The notes beneath the pieces were generated by a model. The model saw only the letters and a program-made list of their open reading frames with translations. It was not told the DNA's origin and ran no database searches. Below, in pieces: positions 30,935 through 38,633 of a DNA stretch of 64,000 bases. Both the position numbers and the translations under genes were made by a program. The DNA is taken from contig CAYQDR010000009.1 in the NCBI GenBank assembly GCA_964416315.1, positions 1 to 64,000 on the forward strand, in the 5' to 3' direction. The first letter of the stretch is position 1, and every line of letters starts with the position of its first letter. This stretch comes from CAYQDR01 sp964416315 (GTDB taxonomy: Bacteria; Methylomirabilota; Methylomirabilia; Rokubacteriales; DASRDR01).

Positions 30935-31681
30935 TCACGCCTCGCTTTTGCCCACGGGGGCGAGCGGCCAGAAGACCGCCGTGAGGCGCTTCGCGGAGTG
31001 GAGCAGCGGCGCGGTGTCGGGGAGCCGGATCCCACGCGCCGCCGCCATCGTGTTCCGCTCGATCTCGGCCTCGGCGGCCTGGAGCGGCCAGGGTGCGTGG
31101 TGGATCTCGCCGCGGCAGAGCCGTCCCCGACGGTCGAGCGCGTAGAGGCAGTAGCGCTCCGTGAGCCAGTACTCGAGCGAGCCCGGTCGCGCGCGGAAGA
31201 CTTCGCCGCTGGGTCCGTACGCCCCCGCGAACTCGGCCGGCGACGCTCCCCGGCCGGCGCGCCGGCTCTCGTAGAGGATGCGCTCGCCCCGGCGCTCCAC
31301 GGTGATCCGCGCCCGGTGGTAGGGCAGGCAGTACCAGCGGCGAGCGACGGCGACGGCGACGGGGCTGGGGGCGTCGAGGCTCAGGAAGAAGATCCCCGGT
31401 TTGCCAGCGACCGTGACGTAGGTCCTGACGTTGATCTCGGGGAACGCCGACGTCCCGGGCAGGGGCGGGCAACGGCGCAGCCGGACGGTCATGTGAAAGG
31501 GGACGACGCCGATCCACGCGTGGCCGTCCGCCGTGTCGACGGTGAGCGCGGGGGGGACCGCGTCGCGGAGGGCCGCGACCGGGATGGGCCAGTGGGCGAA
31601 GAGGAGGTCGTGCCACGTCTGGGTCATCACCCACGGGCGGTCGGGCGGCGGCCACGGGCGATGGTCGGCCGGCGGCAGCAT
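30935..31681 (-). CDS. DUF2071 (COG3361) protein
   Basis: 248 aa soluble protein of the DUF2071/YqjF-like family: HWPIPVAALRDAVPPALTVD near the start, AWIGVVPFHMTVRLR, FPEINVRTYV, GIFFLSLDAPSP and a C-terminal LLHSAKRLTAVFWPL. These proteins have a double barrel related to acetoacetate decarboxylase; function unknown. ATG 31681 is preceded by a TAAGAT -10-like box 5 nt upstream, so the mRNA is leaderless or nearly so. Divergent from the threonine-synthase operon. Confidence 0.88.
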   Translation of the reverse strand: MLPPADHRPWPPPDRPWVMTQTWHDLLFAHWPIPVAALRDAVPPALTVDTADGHAWIGVVPFHMTVRLRRCPPLPGTSAFPEINVRTYVTVAGKPGIFFLSLDAPSPVAVAVARRWYCLPYHRARITVERRGERILYESRRAGRGASPAEFAGAYGPSGEVFRARPGSLEYWLTERYCLYALDRRGRLCRGEIHHAPWPLQAAEAEIERNTMAAARGIRLPDTAPLLHSAKRLTAVFWPLAPVGKSEA

Positions 31682-31714
31682 GCTTGATCTTAGCAGTCCA
31701 CGACGCCTCTTTCC

Positions 31715-31743
31715 TTGACGCGCGGGGCGGCGCGTGTTACATG
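31715..31743 (+). promoter_or_regulatory. Promoter of the thrC-like operon
   Basis: TTGACG at 31715-31720, 17 nt, TACATG at 31738-31743. It leaves a leader of about 100 nt before ATG 31852. Confidence 0.6.
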
Positions 31744-31756
31744 ATGGCAATCTTGT

Positions 31757-31831
31757 CGGGGCTCAATTCCCCAGCCGGTCCGCGCCCCGCCGCCGGCGAT
31801 ACGCCTTGGCGCCGGGGAGCCGGGCGCGGAC
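31757..31831 (+). promoter_or_regulatory. Structured leader of the thrC-like operon
   Basis: Two hairpins: GGGG-ctcaatt-CCCC at 31757-31772 (approximate) and a long one with outer stem GTCCGCGCCC (31778-31787) pairing perfectly with GGGCGCGGAC (31822-31831) and inner CCGGCG/CGCCGG. It sits between the promoter and RBS. I do not recognise a known riboswitch class. Confidence 0.55.
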
Positions 31832-31851
31832 GAAAGACGGAGGACCGGCCG

Positions 31852-33099
31852 ATGGAGAAGGTGAAAGGGCTCAAGTGCCGGGAGTGCGGGCGCGGCTACC
31901 CGGCGATCCCCCTCCACGTCTGCGAGTTCTGCTTCGGCCCGCTCGAAGTGGACTACCACTACGAGGCGCTCCGCCGGGTCGTCACCCGGGAGCGGATCGC
32001 GGCGGGCCCCCCGAGCATCTGGCGCTACAAGGACCTCCTCCCGATCGAGGGGGAGGCCGCCGTCGGACACCACGCCGGCTTCACGCCGCTCGTCCGGGCG
32101 CGCAACCTGGCCGAGGAGCTGGGCGTCCGGGAGCTCTACGTCAAGAACGACTCCGTCTGCCACCCGACCTGGTCGTTCAAGGACCGGGTCGTCGCGGTGG
32201 CGATCACGAAGGCCAAGGAGTTCGGCTTCGACACCGTCGCCTGCGCTTCCACGGGGAACCTGGCGAACTCCGTAGCCGCGCACGCGGCCGAGGCGCGGCT
32301 CCGCTCCTTCATCTTCATCCCGGCGGACCTCGAGCAGGGGAAGGTCTTCGGGACCCTGGTCTACGCGCCCGTCCTGGTGGCCGTGGAAGGGACGTACGAC
32401 GAGGTGAACCGGCTCTGCTCCGAGGTGGCGGACAAGTACCGCTGGGCTTTCGTCAACATCAGCATCCGACCGTACTACTCCGAGGGCTCGAAGACGTACG
32501 GGTACGAGATCGTGGAGCAGCTCGGCTGGCGCGCGCCGGCGCACATCGTGGTCCCCTGCGCCGCCGGGTCGCTGATCACGAAGATCTGGAAGGCCCTGAA
32601 GGAGCTGGAAACCCTGGGGCTCGTCGGCCCCGTCCGGACCCGGATGTACGCGGCGCAGGCGGCGGGGTGCGGACCGATCGTGACGATGATCAAGCAGGAC
32701 TCGGACGTGCTCGTGCCGGTGCGGCCGAAGACGATCGCGAAGTCGCTGGCGATGGGGAACCCGGCGGACGGGGTCTACGCCTACCGCGCGGTCAAGGAGT
32801 CGGGGGGGACGGGGGAGCACGCGACGGACGAGGAGATCCTGGACGCCATGGCGCTCCTCGCGCGGACCGAGGGGATCTTCACCGAGACGGCCGGCGGGGT
32901 GACGCTCGCGGCGGCGAAGAAGCTCATCGAGCAGGGGCAGATCCCGCGCGACGAGCCGATCGTGCTCTGCATCACCGGCAACGGCTTGAAGACGATGGAG
33001 GCGCTCGAGACGCGGCTGGCCGAGCCCGTGCGGATCCGGCCGAGCCTGGTCGCCTTCGACCGCGCGCTCGCGGATCTCAAGACCCTGACACAGGCCTGA
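31852..33099 (+). CDS. thrC: Threonine synthase-like PLP enzyme
   Basis: 415 aa fold-type II PLP enzyme. An N-terminal zinc-ribbon-like segment has C-REC and C-EFC pairs (CRECGRGYPAIPLHVCEFC, about residues 6-25), as in bacterial threonine synthases. The PLP lysine is in WSFKDRVVAVAI, the phosphate loop in STGNLANS, and there is a PCAAGSLITKIW segment. It should form threonine from O-phosphohomoserine. However, the gene is followed by sulfur-carrier, NIL and E1-like genes, so it may be the homologue that uses carrier-bound sulfide for a sulfur-containing amino acid. ATG 31852 follows the RBS-like GGAGG and a structured leader. Confidence 0.88.
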   Translation: MEKVKGLKCRECGRGYPAIPLHVCEFCFGPLEVDYHYEALRRVVTRERIAAGPPSIWRYKDLLPIEGEAAVGHHAGFTPLVRARNLAEELGVRELYVKNDSVCHPTWSFKDRVVAVAITKAKEFGFDTVACASTGNLANSVAAHAAEARLRSFIFIPADLEQGKVFGTLVYAPVLVAVEGTYDEVNRLCSEVADKYRWAFVNISIRPYYSEGSKTYGYEIVEQLGWRAPAHIVVPCAAGSLITKIWKALKELETLGLVGPVRTRMYAAQAAGCGPIVTMIKQDSDVLVPVRPKTIAKSLAMGNPADGVYAYRAVKESGGTGEHATDEEILDAMALLARTEGIFTETAGGVTLAAAKKLIEQGQIPRDEPIVLCITGNGLKTMEALETRLAEPVRIRPSLVAFDRALADLKTLTQA

Positions 33100-33124
33100 G
33101 GGGCAGGGAGGGAGGAGCTGACCG

Positions 33125-33403
33125 ATGCCGGTTCTGGTTCGGATCCCGACGCCGCTCCGCCGGGTGACCGGTGGGGCCGGCGAGGTGCACGCCAAGGGCA
33201 AGGACGTGGCGGAGCTGATCGAGGACCTCGAGCGCCAGTTCCCGGGGCTCCGGGAGCGGCTCGTCGAGGAGTCGGGAGAGCTGCGCCGCTTCATCAACAT
33301 CTACGTGAACGAGGAAGACGTCCGCTTCCTGAAGGGGAAGGACACCACGCTGAAGGAAGGCGACGAGGTGTCAATCGTGCCGGCGATCGCGGGGGGCCGG
33401 TAA
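33125..33403 (+). CDS. MoaD/ThiS family sulfur-carrier protein
   Basis: 92 aa beta-grasp sulfur carrier. N-terminal VLVRIPTPLRRVTGG, the middle IEDLERQFPGLRERL, and IYVNEEDVRFL are typical. The tail is GDEVSIVPAIAGGR: the usual C-terminal Gly-Gly is followed by one arginine, so the Gly-Gly may need trimming before adenylation, or the carrier tolerates it. It is the likely partner of the E1-like enzyme encoded 0.4 kb downstream, which would adenylate the terminal glycine for thiocarboxylate formation. In an operon with the threonine synthase-like gene, 25 nt apart. Confidence 0.9.
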   Translation: MPVLVRIPTPLRRVTGGAGEVHAKGKDVAELIEDLERQFPGLRERLVEESGELRRFINIYVNEEDVRFLKGKDTTLKEGDEVSIVPAIAGGR

Positions 33404-33412
33404 GGCGGCGCC

Positions 33413-33655
33413 ATGGCCAAGATGCGGGTCACCCTCACGTTCCCCCCCGAGCGGATCAAGGACCCGGTGATTCACCGGTTGGGGAAGGACTTCGACGTCG
33501 TGACGAACATCCGGCGGGCGGACGTCACGGCGACCCACGGCTGGGTCATGCTCGAGCTGGAAGGACGCGAGGAGGACCTCGAGCGCGGCGTGGCGTGGCT
33601 CCGGGAGATCGGGATCACGGTGGACCCGATCGAGCGGGACGTGATCGCTCCGTGA
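33413..33655 (+). CDS. NIL domain protein
   Basis: 80 aa, one NIL domain (ferredoxin-like fold also found at the C-terminus of methionine importer MetN): MRVTLTFPPERIKDPVIHRLGKDFDVVTNIRRADVT then WVMLELEGREEDLERGVAWLREIGITVDPI. In sulfur-assimilation clusters of anaerobes, NIL (often fused to ferredoxin) accompanies homocysteine synthesis; here it stands alone without iron-sulfur cysteines. Nine nt after the sulfur-carrier gene. Confidence 0.9.
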   Translation: MAKMRVTLTFPPERIKDPVIHRLGKDFDVVTNIRRADVTATHGWVMLELEGREEDLERGVAWLREIGITVDPIERDVIAP

Positions 33656-33799
33656 CCGGGCCGACACCCGTCGCATCTCTGCGTCCTCAGGCCTCGCCGA
33701 CCCTCAACGTATGCGGTATACGCCTCGGGCCGGCTCGGCCTTGCGTCCTTGATCTGCTCGGGTCTCGGCCCGGTCAGAGCGCCTGGTGAGCTGCCAGAG
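33656..33799 (+). other. Unassigned intergenic stretch
   Basis: 144 nt between the NIL gene and the E1-like gene. It contains an imperfect palindrome GTATGCGGTATAC and several CTCGG(G/C)C repeats, but no open frame and no clear promoter. It breaks the otherwise tight operon. Confidence 0.4.
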
Positions 33800-34588
33800 G
33801 TGACGCGGTCCTTCTCCGAGGAGCAGCTACGCCGGTACAGCCGGCAGATGATCCTGCCGGAGGTCGGCGGGGGCGGGCAGGCGCGCCTCCTCGCCGCGCG
33901 CGTCCTCGTGGTCGGCGCCGGGGGCCTCGGGTCGCCGGCGACCCTCTACCTCGCGGCGGCGGGGATCGGCACGCTCGGCCTCGTGGATTCGGACGGGGTC
34001 GAGCTGTCGAACCTCTCGCGCCAGATCCTCCACGGGATGAAGGACCTCGAGCGCCCGAAGGTCTTCTCCGGCCGCGCGCGCCTGGAGGCGCAGAACCCGG
34101 ACGTCCGCGTCGTCCCCTACCACGTGCGGCTGTCGGCCGACAACGTCCGGGACGTGGTCGCGGGCTGGCAGGTGGTCGTGGAGGGATCGGACAACCTCCC
34201 GACAAAGCTCCTCGTCAACGACGCCTGCGTGGCCCTGGGCGTTCCGCTCGTGGTGGCGGGGATCGTGCGCTGGGACGGTCAGCTCATGGTCGTCCGCCCC
34301 GGAGAGACGGCCTGCTACCGGTGCGCCGTCCCGGCGCTGCCTCCGGCGGGGGCGATCCCTTCGTGCGAGGAAGCCGGGATCCTCGGCCCCGTGGCGGGCG
34401 TGATGGGGAGCCTCCAGGCGGTCGAGGCGCTGAAGCTCTGCCTCGGCCTCCCGACGCCGACGGCGGGGCGGCTCCTCTTCTACGACGGGCTCGCGGCCGA
34501 GGCGAAGAGCGTGGCGGCGCGGCGCGACCCGGCGTGCCCCGCCTGCGGCCAGATCCCCTCCCGCCCTCGGGAGGAGAGGGCCGGGTGA
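33800..34588 (+). CDS. moeB: ThiF/MoeB-type E1-like adenylyltransferase
   Basis: 262 aa E1-like enzyme that adenylates the C-terminal glycine of a ThiS/MoaD-type carrier. Visible: the RYSRQMILPEVG start, the ATP loop VVGAGGLGSPATLYLAAAG, DSDGVELSNLSRQILH, the ARLEAQNPDVRVV strand, VVEGSDNLPTKLLVND, and zinc-site cysteines in CYRCAVP and CPACG. The partner is probably the carrier at 33.1 kb, serving thiolation for Moco, thiamine or an amino acid. GTG 33800 gives the usual family N-terminus. The stop overlaps the GTG of the aminotransferase gene inside repeat B4. Confidence 0.92.
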   Translation: MTRSFSEEQLRRYSRQMILPEVGGGGQARLLAARVLVVGAGGLGSPATLYLAAAGIGTLGLVDSDGVELSNLSRQILHGMKDLERPKVFSGRARLEAQNPDVRVVPYHVRLSADNVRDVVAGWQVVVEGSDNLPTKLLVNDACVALGVPLVVAGIVRWDGQLMVVRPGETACYRCAVPALPPAGAIPSCEEAGILGPVAGVMGSLQAVEALKLCLGLPTPTAGRLLFYDGLAAEAKSVAARRDPACPACGQIPSRPREERAG

Positions 34589-34592
34589 GGGG
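34555..34592 (+). repeat. Family B palindromic repeat, copy B4
   Basis: CCCCTCCCGCCCTC-GGGAGGAGAGGGCCGGGTGAGGGG. This copy lies inside coding sequence: it encodes the last residues of the E1-like enzyme and contains the GTGA overlap that starts the aminotransferase. Confidence 0.7.
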
Positions 34593-35769
34593 TTCGGCGT
34601 TGCCGTCCATCTCCCGGCGCGTCCAGGGCTTCACCGAGTCGGTGATCCGCGAGATGACCCGGATCAACGCCGAGTACGGCGGCGTGAACCTCGCCCAGGG
34701 TTTCCCGAACTTCCCGCCCCCGAAGGAGCTCGTCGAGGCGGCGCACCGGGCGATCGACGGTGACTTCCACCAGTACGCGATCACGTGGGGGGCCCGGAAC
34801 CTCCGACAGGCGATCGCGACGAAGTTCGAGCGCTTCTACGGCAGGGCCGTGGACCCCGAGGCGCAGGTGACGGTCTGCTGCGGCTCGACCGAGGCGATGC
34901 TGGCGACGCTGCTCGCCGTGCTGGACCCCGGGGACGAGGTGATCATCTTCGAGCCGTTCTACGAGAACTACGGCCCGGGCGCGATCATCTCGGGGGCGCG
35001 ACCCGTCTGGGTGCCGCTCGAGCCCCCGGACTTCTCCTTCGATCCCGACCGGCTCGCCCGCGCCTTCACGCCGCGGACGAAGGCGATCATCTTCAACAGC
35101 CCGAACAACCCGACGGGGAAGGTCTTCACGCGGAGGGAGCTCGAGATCATCGCCGAGCTCTGCCAGCGGCACGACATCGTCGCCGTGACGGACGAGATCT
35201 ACGAGCACATCGTCTTCGACGGCCACCGCCACGTTCCCATCGCGACCCTGCCCGGGATGTGGGAGCGGACGGTGACGATCTCCGGGGTGTCGAAGTCGTA
35301 TTCGGTCACGGGCTGGCGGATCGGTTACACGATCAGCCCGCCAGCCCTCGCCGTCGGAATCCGCCGCGCGCACGACTTCATCACGGTGGGGGCGCCTGCG
35401 CCGCTCCAGGAGGCCGCTGTCACGGCGCTCGGGCTCCCCGACTCCTACTACGTCGGCCTCCGGGAGGGCTACGAAGCGCGGCGGGACCTGCTCCTGCCGC
35501 TTCTCGAGAAGGGGGGCTTCCGGACGTTCGTGCCGCGGGGGGCCTACTACATCCTCACCGAGTGCGCCCACTTCCTCGAGCGCTTCGGCCTGGCGGACGA
35601 CACGGCCTTCGCCATGTATCTGGTCCGACAGATCGGCGTGGCGACCGTTCCGGGGTCGTCCTTCTACGCTCACCAGGAGCTCGGGCGGACGAAGATCCGG
35701 TTCTGCTTCCCGAAGACCGACGACGTGCTGCTGGACGCGGGGCGCCGGCTTCAACAGCTCGCCGGCTGA
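34585..35769 (+). CDS. Class I PLP aminotransferase
   Basis: 394 aa fold-type I aminotransferase. The PLP lysine is in SGVSKSYSVTGWRIGY; other family marks are NLAQGFPNFPPP, NSPNNPTGKVFTRREL, TDEIYEHIVFDG and the C-terminal arginine in KIRFCF that binds substrate carboxylate. Close to the kynurenine/glutamine transaminase and aspartate aminotransferase group (with CCGSTEAMLATLLA). It may supply or remove an amino group in the sulfur amino-acid pathway of this operon, but the exact substrate is open. GTG 34585 overlaps the upstream stop; TTG 34600 is an alternative start. Confidence 0.9.
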   Translation: MRGSALPSISRRVQGFTESVIREMTRINAEYGGVNLAQGFPNFPPPKELVEAAHRAIDGDFHQYAITWGARNLRQAIATKFERFYGRAVDPEAQVTVCCGSTEAMLATLLAVLDPGDEVIIFEPFYENYGPGAIISGARPVWVPLEPPDFSFDPDRLARAFTPRTKAIIFNSPNNPTGKVFTRRELEIIAELCQRHDIVAVTDEIYEHIVFDGHRHVPIATLPGMWERTVTISGVSKSYSVTGWRIGYTISPPALAVGIRRAHDFITVGAPAPLQEAAVTALGLPDSYYVGLREGYEARRDLLLPLLEKGGFRTFVPRGAYYILTECAHFLERFGLADDTAFAMYLVRQIGVATVPGSSFYAHQELGRTKIRFCFPKTDDVLLDAGRRLQQLAG

Positions 35770-35782
35770 GCCGGCCCCGCCC

Positions 35783-37135
35783 GTGGCTGACCTCGCCGAG
35801 CTGAGGGCCACGGCGCGGGCGATCTTCGACGCGGGGATCGCGGCGGGCGACGCCGGCCGTCTCGTCGGCCGAACGCTCACGCTCGAGGGCCGGCGCCTGA
35901 GCGCCGCGCACTGGAGCCTGGACCTCGACGGCGTGCGCCGCATCGTGGTCGTCGGCGCCGGCAAGGCCGCGGGCGCCATGGCGGCGAGGGTGGAGGCGAT
36001 GCTGGGCGAGCGCATCGCCGAGGGGCTCGTCGTGGTCAAGGAGGCGCGCGGGCTGGCGCTCGAGCGCATCCGCGTCGCCGAGGCCGGTCACCCGCTGCCG
36101 GACGAGCGCGGGCAGCGGGCGGCCGACGAGGTGCTCCAGGTGGTCCGGCGCGCCGGGCCGGACGACCTCGTGCTGGCGCTCATCTCGGGGGGCGGCTCGG
36201 CCCTGTTGCCGTCGCCCGTGGAGGGCGTGAGCCTCGCGGAGAAGCAGGCGGTCACGCGTCTCCTCCTCGAAGCGGGCGCCACGATCACCGAACTCAACAC
36301 GGTCCGCAAGCATCTCTCGGCGCTCAAGGGCGGCCAGCTCGCCCGCGCCGCCTTCCCGGCGCGGATGCTCGTGCTCGCCCTGTCGGACGTCATCGGGGAC
36401 CCGCTCGACGTGATCGCCGCCGGCCCGACCGAGCCGGACCCCTCGACGTTCGCCGACGCGCTGCGGGTGCTCGACACCTTCGGACTCCGGTGGCGGGTCC
36501 CGTCTGCGGCGCGGCAGTACCTGGAGGCGGGGGCCCGGGGGCAGGTGCCGGAGACGCCCAAGCCGGGCAACCCCCTCTTCGCCGCCGTGACCAACCTGGT
36601 CATCGGGAACAACGGGCTCGTGGTGGAGGCGGCGAGGGAGGAGGCGATGCGCCGGGGCTACACCCCGCTCGTCCTGACGCGCTCCGTGCAGGGCGAGGCG
36701 CGGGAGGTCGCGCGGGTCTTCGCGGCGGTCCTGCGCGAGGCGGTGTCATCCTGGCAACCCGTGGCGCCCCCGGCCTGCGTCATCGCAGCGGGGGAAACCA
36801 CCGTCACCGTCCGCGGGTCGGGCAAGGGCGGACGCTGTCAGGAGTTCTGCCTCGCCCTGGCGCCGGAGTTGGCCGCGCTCGACAGGGTGGTCGTGCTCGC
36901 CGCGGGGACGGACGGCTCGGACGGCCCGACCGACGCGGCGGGGGCCATCGTGGACGCCACGACCCTGGAGCGGGCACGCGCCAAGGGGCTCGACGCCCGC
37001 GCCGCGCTGACGGCGAACGATTCCTACCCCTTCTTCTCGACCCTGGGGGACCTCGTGGTCACCGGCGGGACGGGGACCAATTTGATGGACCTCTACCTCG
37101 GGGTGCTGGGAGCGGCGGCCACGCGCTCGACCTAG
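35783..37135 (+). CDS. gckA: Glycerate 2-kinase (MOFRL family)
   Basis: 450 aa glycerate 2-kinase of the GckA/TtuD type, phosphorylating D-glycerate to 2-phosphoglycerate in the glyoxylate/serine route. Seen: VVVGAGKAAGAMA, ALISGGGSALLPSP, NTVRKHLSALKGGQLA, LSDVIGDPLDVIAAGPTEPD (N-terminal DUF4147 part) and the MOFRL C-terminal part with SGKGGRCQEFCLALA, AAGTDGSDGPTDAAGA and GDLVVTGGTGTNLMDL. GTG start 13 nt after the aminotransferase stop, so probably in the same operon. Works with the hydroxypyruvate isomerase at 23.6 kb only by pathway logic. Confidence 0.94.
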   Translation: MADLAELRATARAIFDAGIAAGDAGRLVGRTLTLEGRRLSAAHWSLDLDGVRRIVVVGAGKAAGAMAARVEAMLGERIAEGLVVVKEARGLALERIRVAEAGHPLPDERGQRAADEVLQVVRRAGPDDLVLALISGGGSALLPSPVEGVSLAEKQAVTRLLLEAGATITELNTVRKHLSALKGGQLARAAFPARMLVLALSDVIGDPLDVIAAGPTEPDPSTFADALRVLDTFGLRWRVPSAARQYLEAGARGQVPETPKPGNPLFAAVTNLVIGNNGLVVEAAREEAMRRGYTPLVLTRSVQGEAREVARVFAAVLREAVSSWQPVAPPACVIAAGETTVTVRGSGKGGRCQEFCLALAPELAALDRVVVLAAGTDGSDGPTDAAGAIVDATTLERARAKGLDARAALTANDSYPFFSTLGDLVVTGGTGTNLMDLYLGVLGAAATRST

Positions 37136-37189
37136 CGGTTCGCTGGAAAACGCGACACCGGGCATTGTTCTCCACGCGCCCCTGAACGA

Positions 37190-37330
37190 AGCGCTCCGAG
37201 CGCGGGCTTTGCCCGCGCAACGATCTTGGGGGGAGGTTCGGCCCCCCGGCGGGGTGGCGCGGATCGCGCGGCGTCAGCCGCACGAGACGCGACGGGGAGA
37301 TGGCAAGGGGGGCGGAGCCCCCCTCCGAGG
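37190..37330 (+). repeat. Family C double-hairpin repeat, copy C4 with insertion
   Basis: GCGCTCCGAGC, GCGCGGGC-ttt-GCCCGCGC (37200-37218), GGGGGGAGGTTCGG, about 65 extra nt rich in CGCG, then AGGGGGGC-gga-GCCCCCCT (37305-37325). The first hairpin is identical to that of C3. Confidence 0.82.
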
Positions 37331-37496
37331 ATTCAGCGAAGGACCGGGGTGCGCGCCGCGTGGGCGCACCGGTCCTCCGAGCTTGTCCGTCGCGCGCTTC
37401 CGCGCGTTACCCACCACGTTATCCACGGGCGGCTCACCGAGACGGTGGACAAACACGCTCTCGTTTGGGAGCCGGCGTCCCGCGCGGCGCCGTCGT

Positions 37497-37525
37497 TTGA
37501 CCCCCTCAGACCCTTTCTGTATCCT
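37497..37525 (+). promoter_or_regulatory. rlmN promoter
   Basis: TTGACC at 37497-37502, 17 nt, TATCCT at 37520-37525; ATG at 37545, leader about 13 nt. It probably drives the long operon rlmN to larC. Confidence 0.7.
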
Positions 37526-37544
37526 TAGGGCGCGAGAGGGCGGA

Positions 37545-38633
37545 ATGTCCGCGACGAATCTGCTCGAATTGACCCCCGACGAGCTCGTGAGCCTCGTCAC
37601 GAGCTGGGACGAGCCCGCCTACCGGGCACGCCAAGTCGCCGCGTGGATTTTCGGCAAAGGCGTGCGCGAGTTCGAGGCGATGTCGAACCTGCCGAAGCCC
37701 TTCCGCGCGCGGCTCGAGCGGGAAGCCGTGGTCGGCGTGCCCGACGTCGTCTCGACGCTCGTGTCGCGCGACGGAAGCCGGAAGCTCATCCTCAGGCTCG
37801 AGGACGGGCGGGTGGTCCACGCGGTCCTCATGCCGGAGCGGGACCGCTTGACGCTCTGCGTCTCGACCCAGGTCGGGTGCGGCTTCGCCTGCGCCTTCTG
37901 CCTGACCGGCACCATGGGGCTCGTCCGCAACCTGACGGCGGGGGAGATCGTCGGCCAGGTCATGGCGGCGCGGCAGGCGCTGGGCCCCGGGGAGCGGATC
38001 ACCCACATCGTCTTCATGGGGATGGGGGAGCCGCTGGCGAACTACGCGGCGACCGTGAAGGCGCTGCGGATCCTCACCTCGCCCCGGGGGCTCGGCTTCT
38101 CCCCCCGCCGCATCACGGTGTCCACGGTGGGGCTCGTCCAGGGGATCGAGCGGCTCGCGCGGGAGAGGCTCGGCGTCAACCTCGCGATCTCGCTCCACGC
38201 GGCGACCGACGAGGTGCGCGGGCGCCTGATGCCCGTCAACCGCGGCTGGGGGCTCGACGATCTCGTCGCGGCCTGCCGGCGGTTCCCCCTGCCGGTCCGG
38301 CAGCGGATGACCTTCGAGTACGTGCTGCTCGACGGGGTCAACGACGCGGTCGCGGACGCCCGGCGCGTCGCCCGGCGGCTCGCAAGGCTGCGCTGCAAGG
38401 TGAACCTGATCCCCTTCAACGCCTGGGAGGGCTCCGGCTTCCGCCGTCCCCCTCTCGAACGGATCCTGGCGTTCCAGCGGACACTCCTCGACGCGGGCCT
38501 GACCGCGACGATCCGGTGGTCGAAGGGGGAGGACGTCGGCGCCGCCTGCGGGCAGCTCGCGACGCCGGAGCGCCCCGCGCGGCCGAGGCGGGCGGCTCGG
38601 GCGCCCGAGTTCGTCGCGACGGTCAGTGCCTGA
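37545..38633 (+). CDS. rlmN: Dual-specificity RNA methyltransferase RlmN
   Basis: 362 aa radical SAM methyltransferase that puts a methyl on C2 of A2503 in 23S rRNA and A37 of some tRNAs. Cluster motif C-GFA-C-AF-C (CX3CX2C), the FMGMGEPLANY motif, the methyl-carrying cysteine near the end in GAACGQL, and the second catalytic cysteine expected within the C-terminal region. The N-terminal helical domain (LTPDELVSLVTSWDEPAYRARQVAAWIF) is complete. First gene of the operon, preceded by a good promoter; its stop overlaps mtaB by 8 nt. Confidence 0.96.
   Translation: MSATNLLELTPDELVSLVTSWDEPAYRARQVAAWIFGKGVREFEAMSNLPKPFRARLEREAVVGVPDVVSTLVSRDGSRKLILRLEDGRVVHAVLMPERDRLTLCVSTQVGCGFACAFCLTGTMGLVRNLTAGEIVGQVMAARQALGPGERITHIVFMGMGEPLANYAATVKALRILTSPRGLGFSPRRITVSTVGLVQGIERLARERLGVNLAISLHAATDEVRGRLMPVNRGWGLDDLVAACRRFPLPVRQRMTFEYVLLDGVNDAVADARRVARRLARLRCKVNLIPFNAWEGSGFRRPPLERILAFQRTLLDAGLTATIRWSKGEDVGAACGQLATPERPARPRRAARAPEFVATVSA

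Larger units (their letters stand above)
37136..37544. other. Intergenic region before rlmN
   Basis: 409 nt without a gene. Holds repeat C4 (37190-37330), a further strong hairpin GGACC-gg-GGTGCGC...GCGCACC-GGTCC (37340-37376), two DnaA-box-like 9-mers (TTATCCACG at 37419-37427; TTGTCCACC on the minus strand at 37452-37444) and the rlmN promoter at 37497-37525. Confidence 0.7.

Noticed and set aside
28959..31655. 898-codon minus-strand frame beginning opposite the threonine-synthase leader
   Set aside because: The first 249 codons are an alternate reading of the DUF2071 gene; the hydrophobic protein begins at GTG 30908.
33656..33799. Possible tRNA or small RNA between NIL and E1 genes
   Set aside because: The GTATGCGGTATAC palindrome does not extend to a cloverleaf; no anticodon arm or TPsiC-like GTTCRANNC found.
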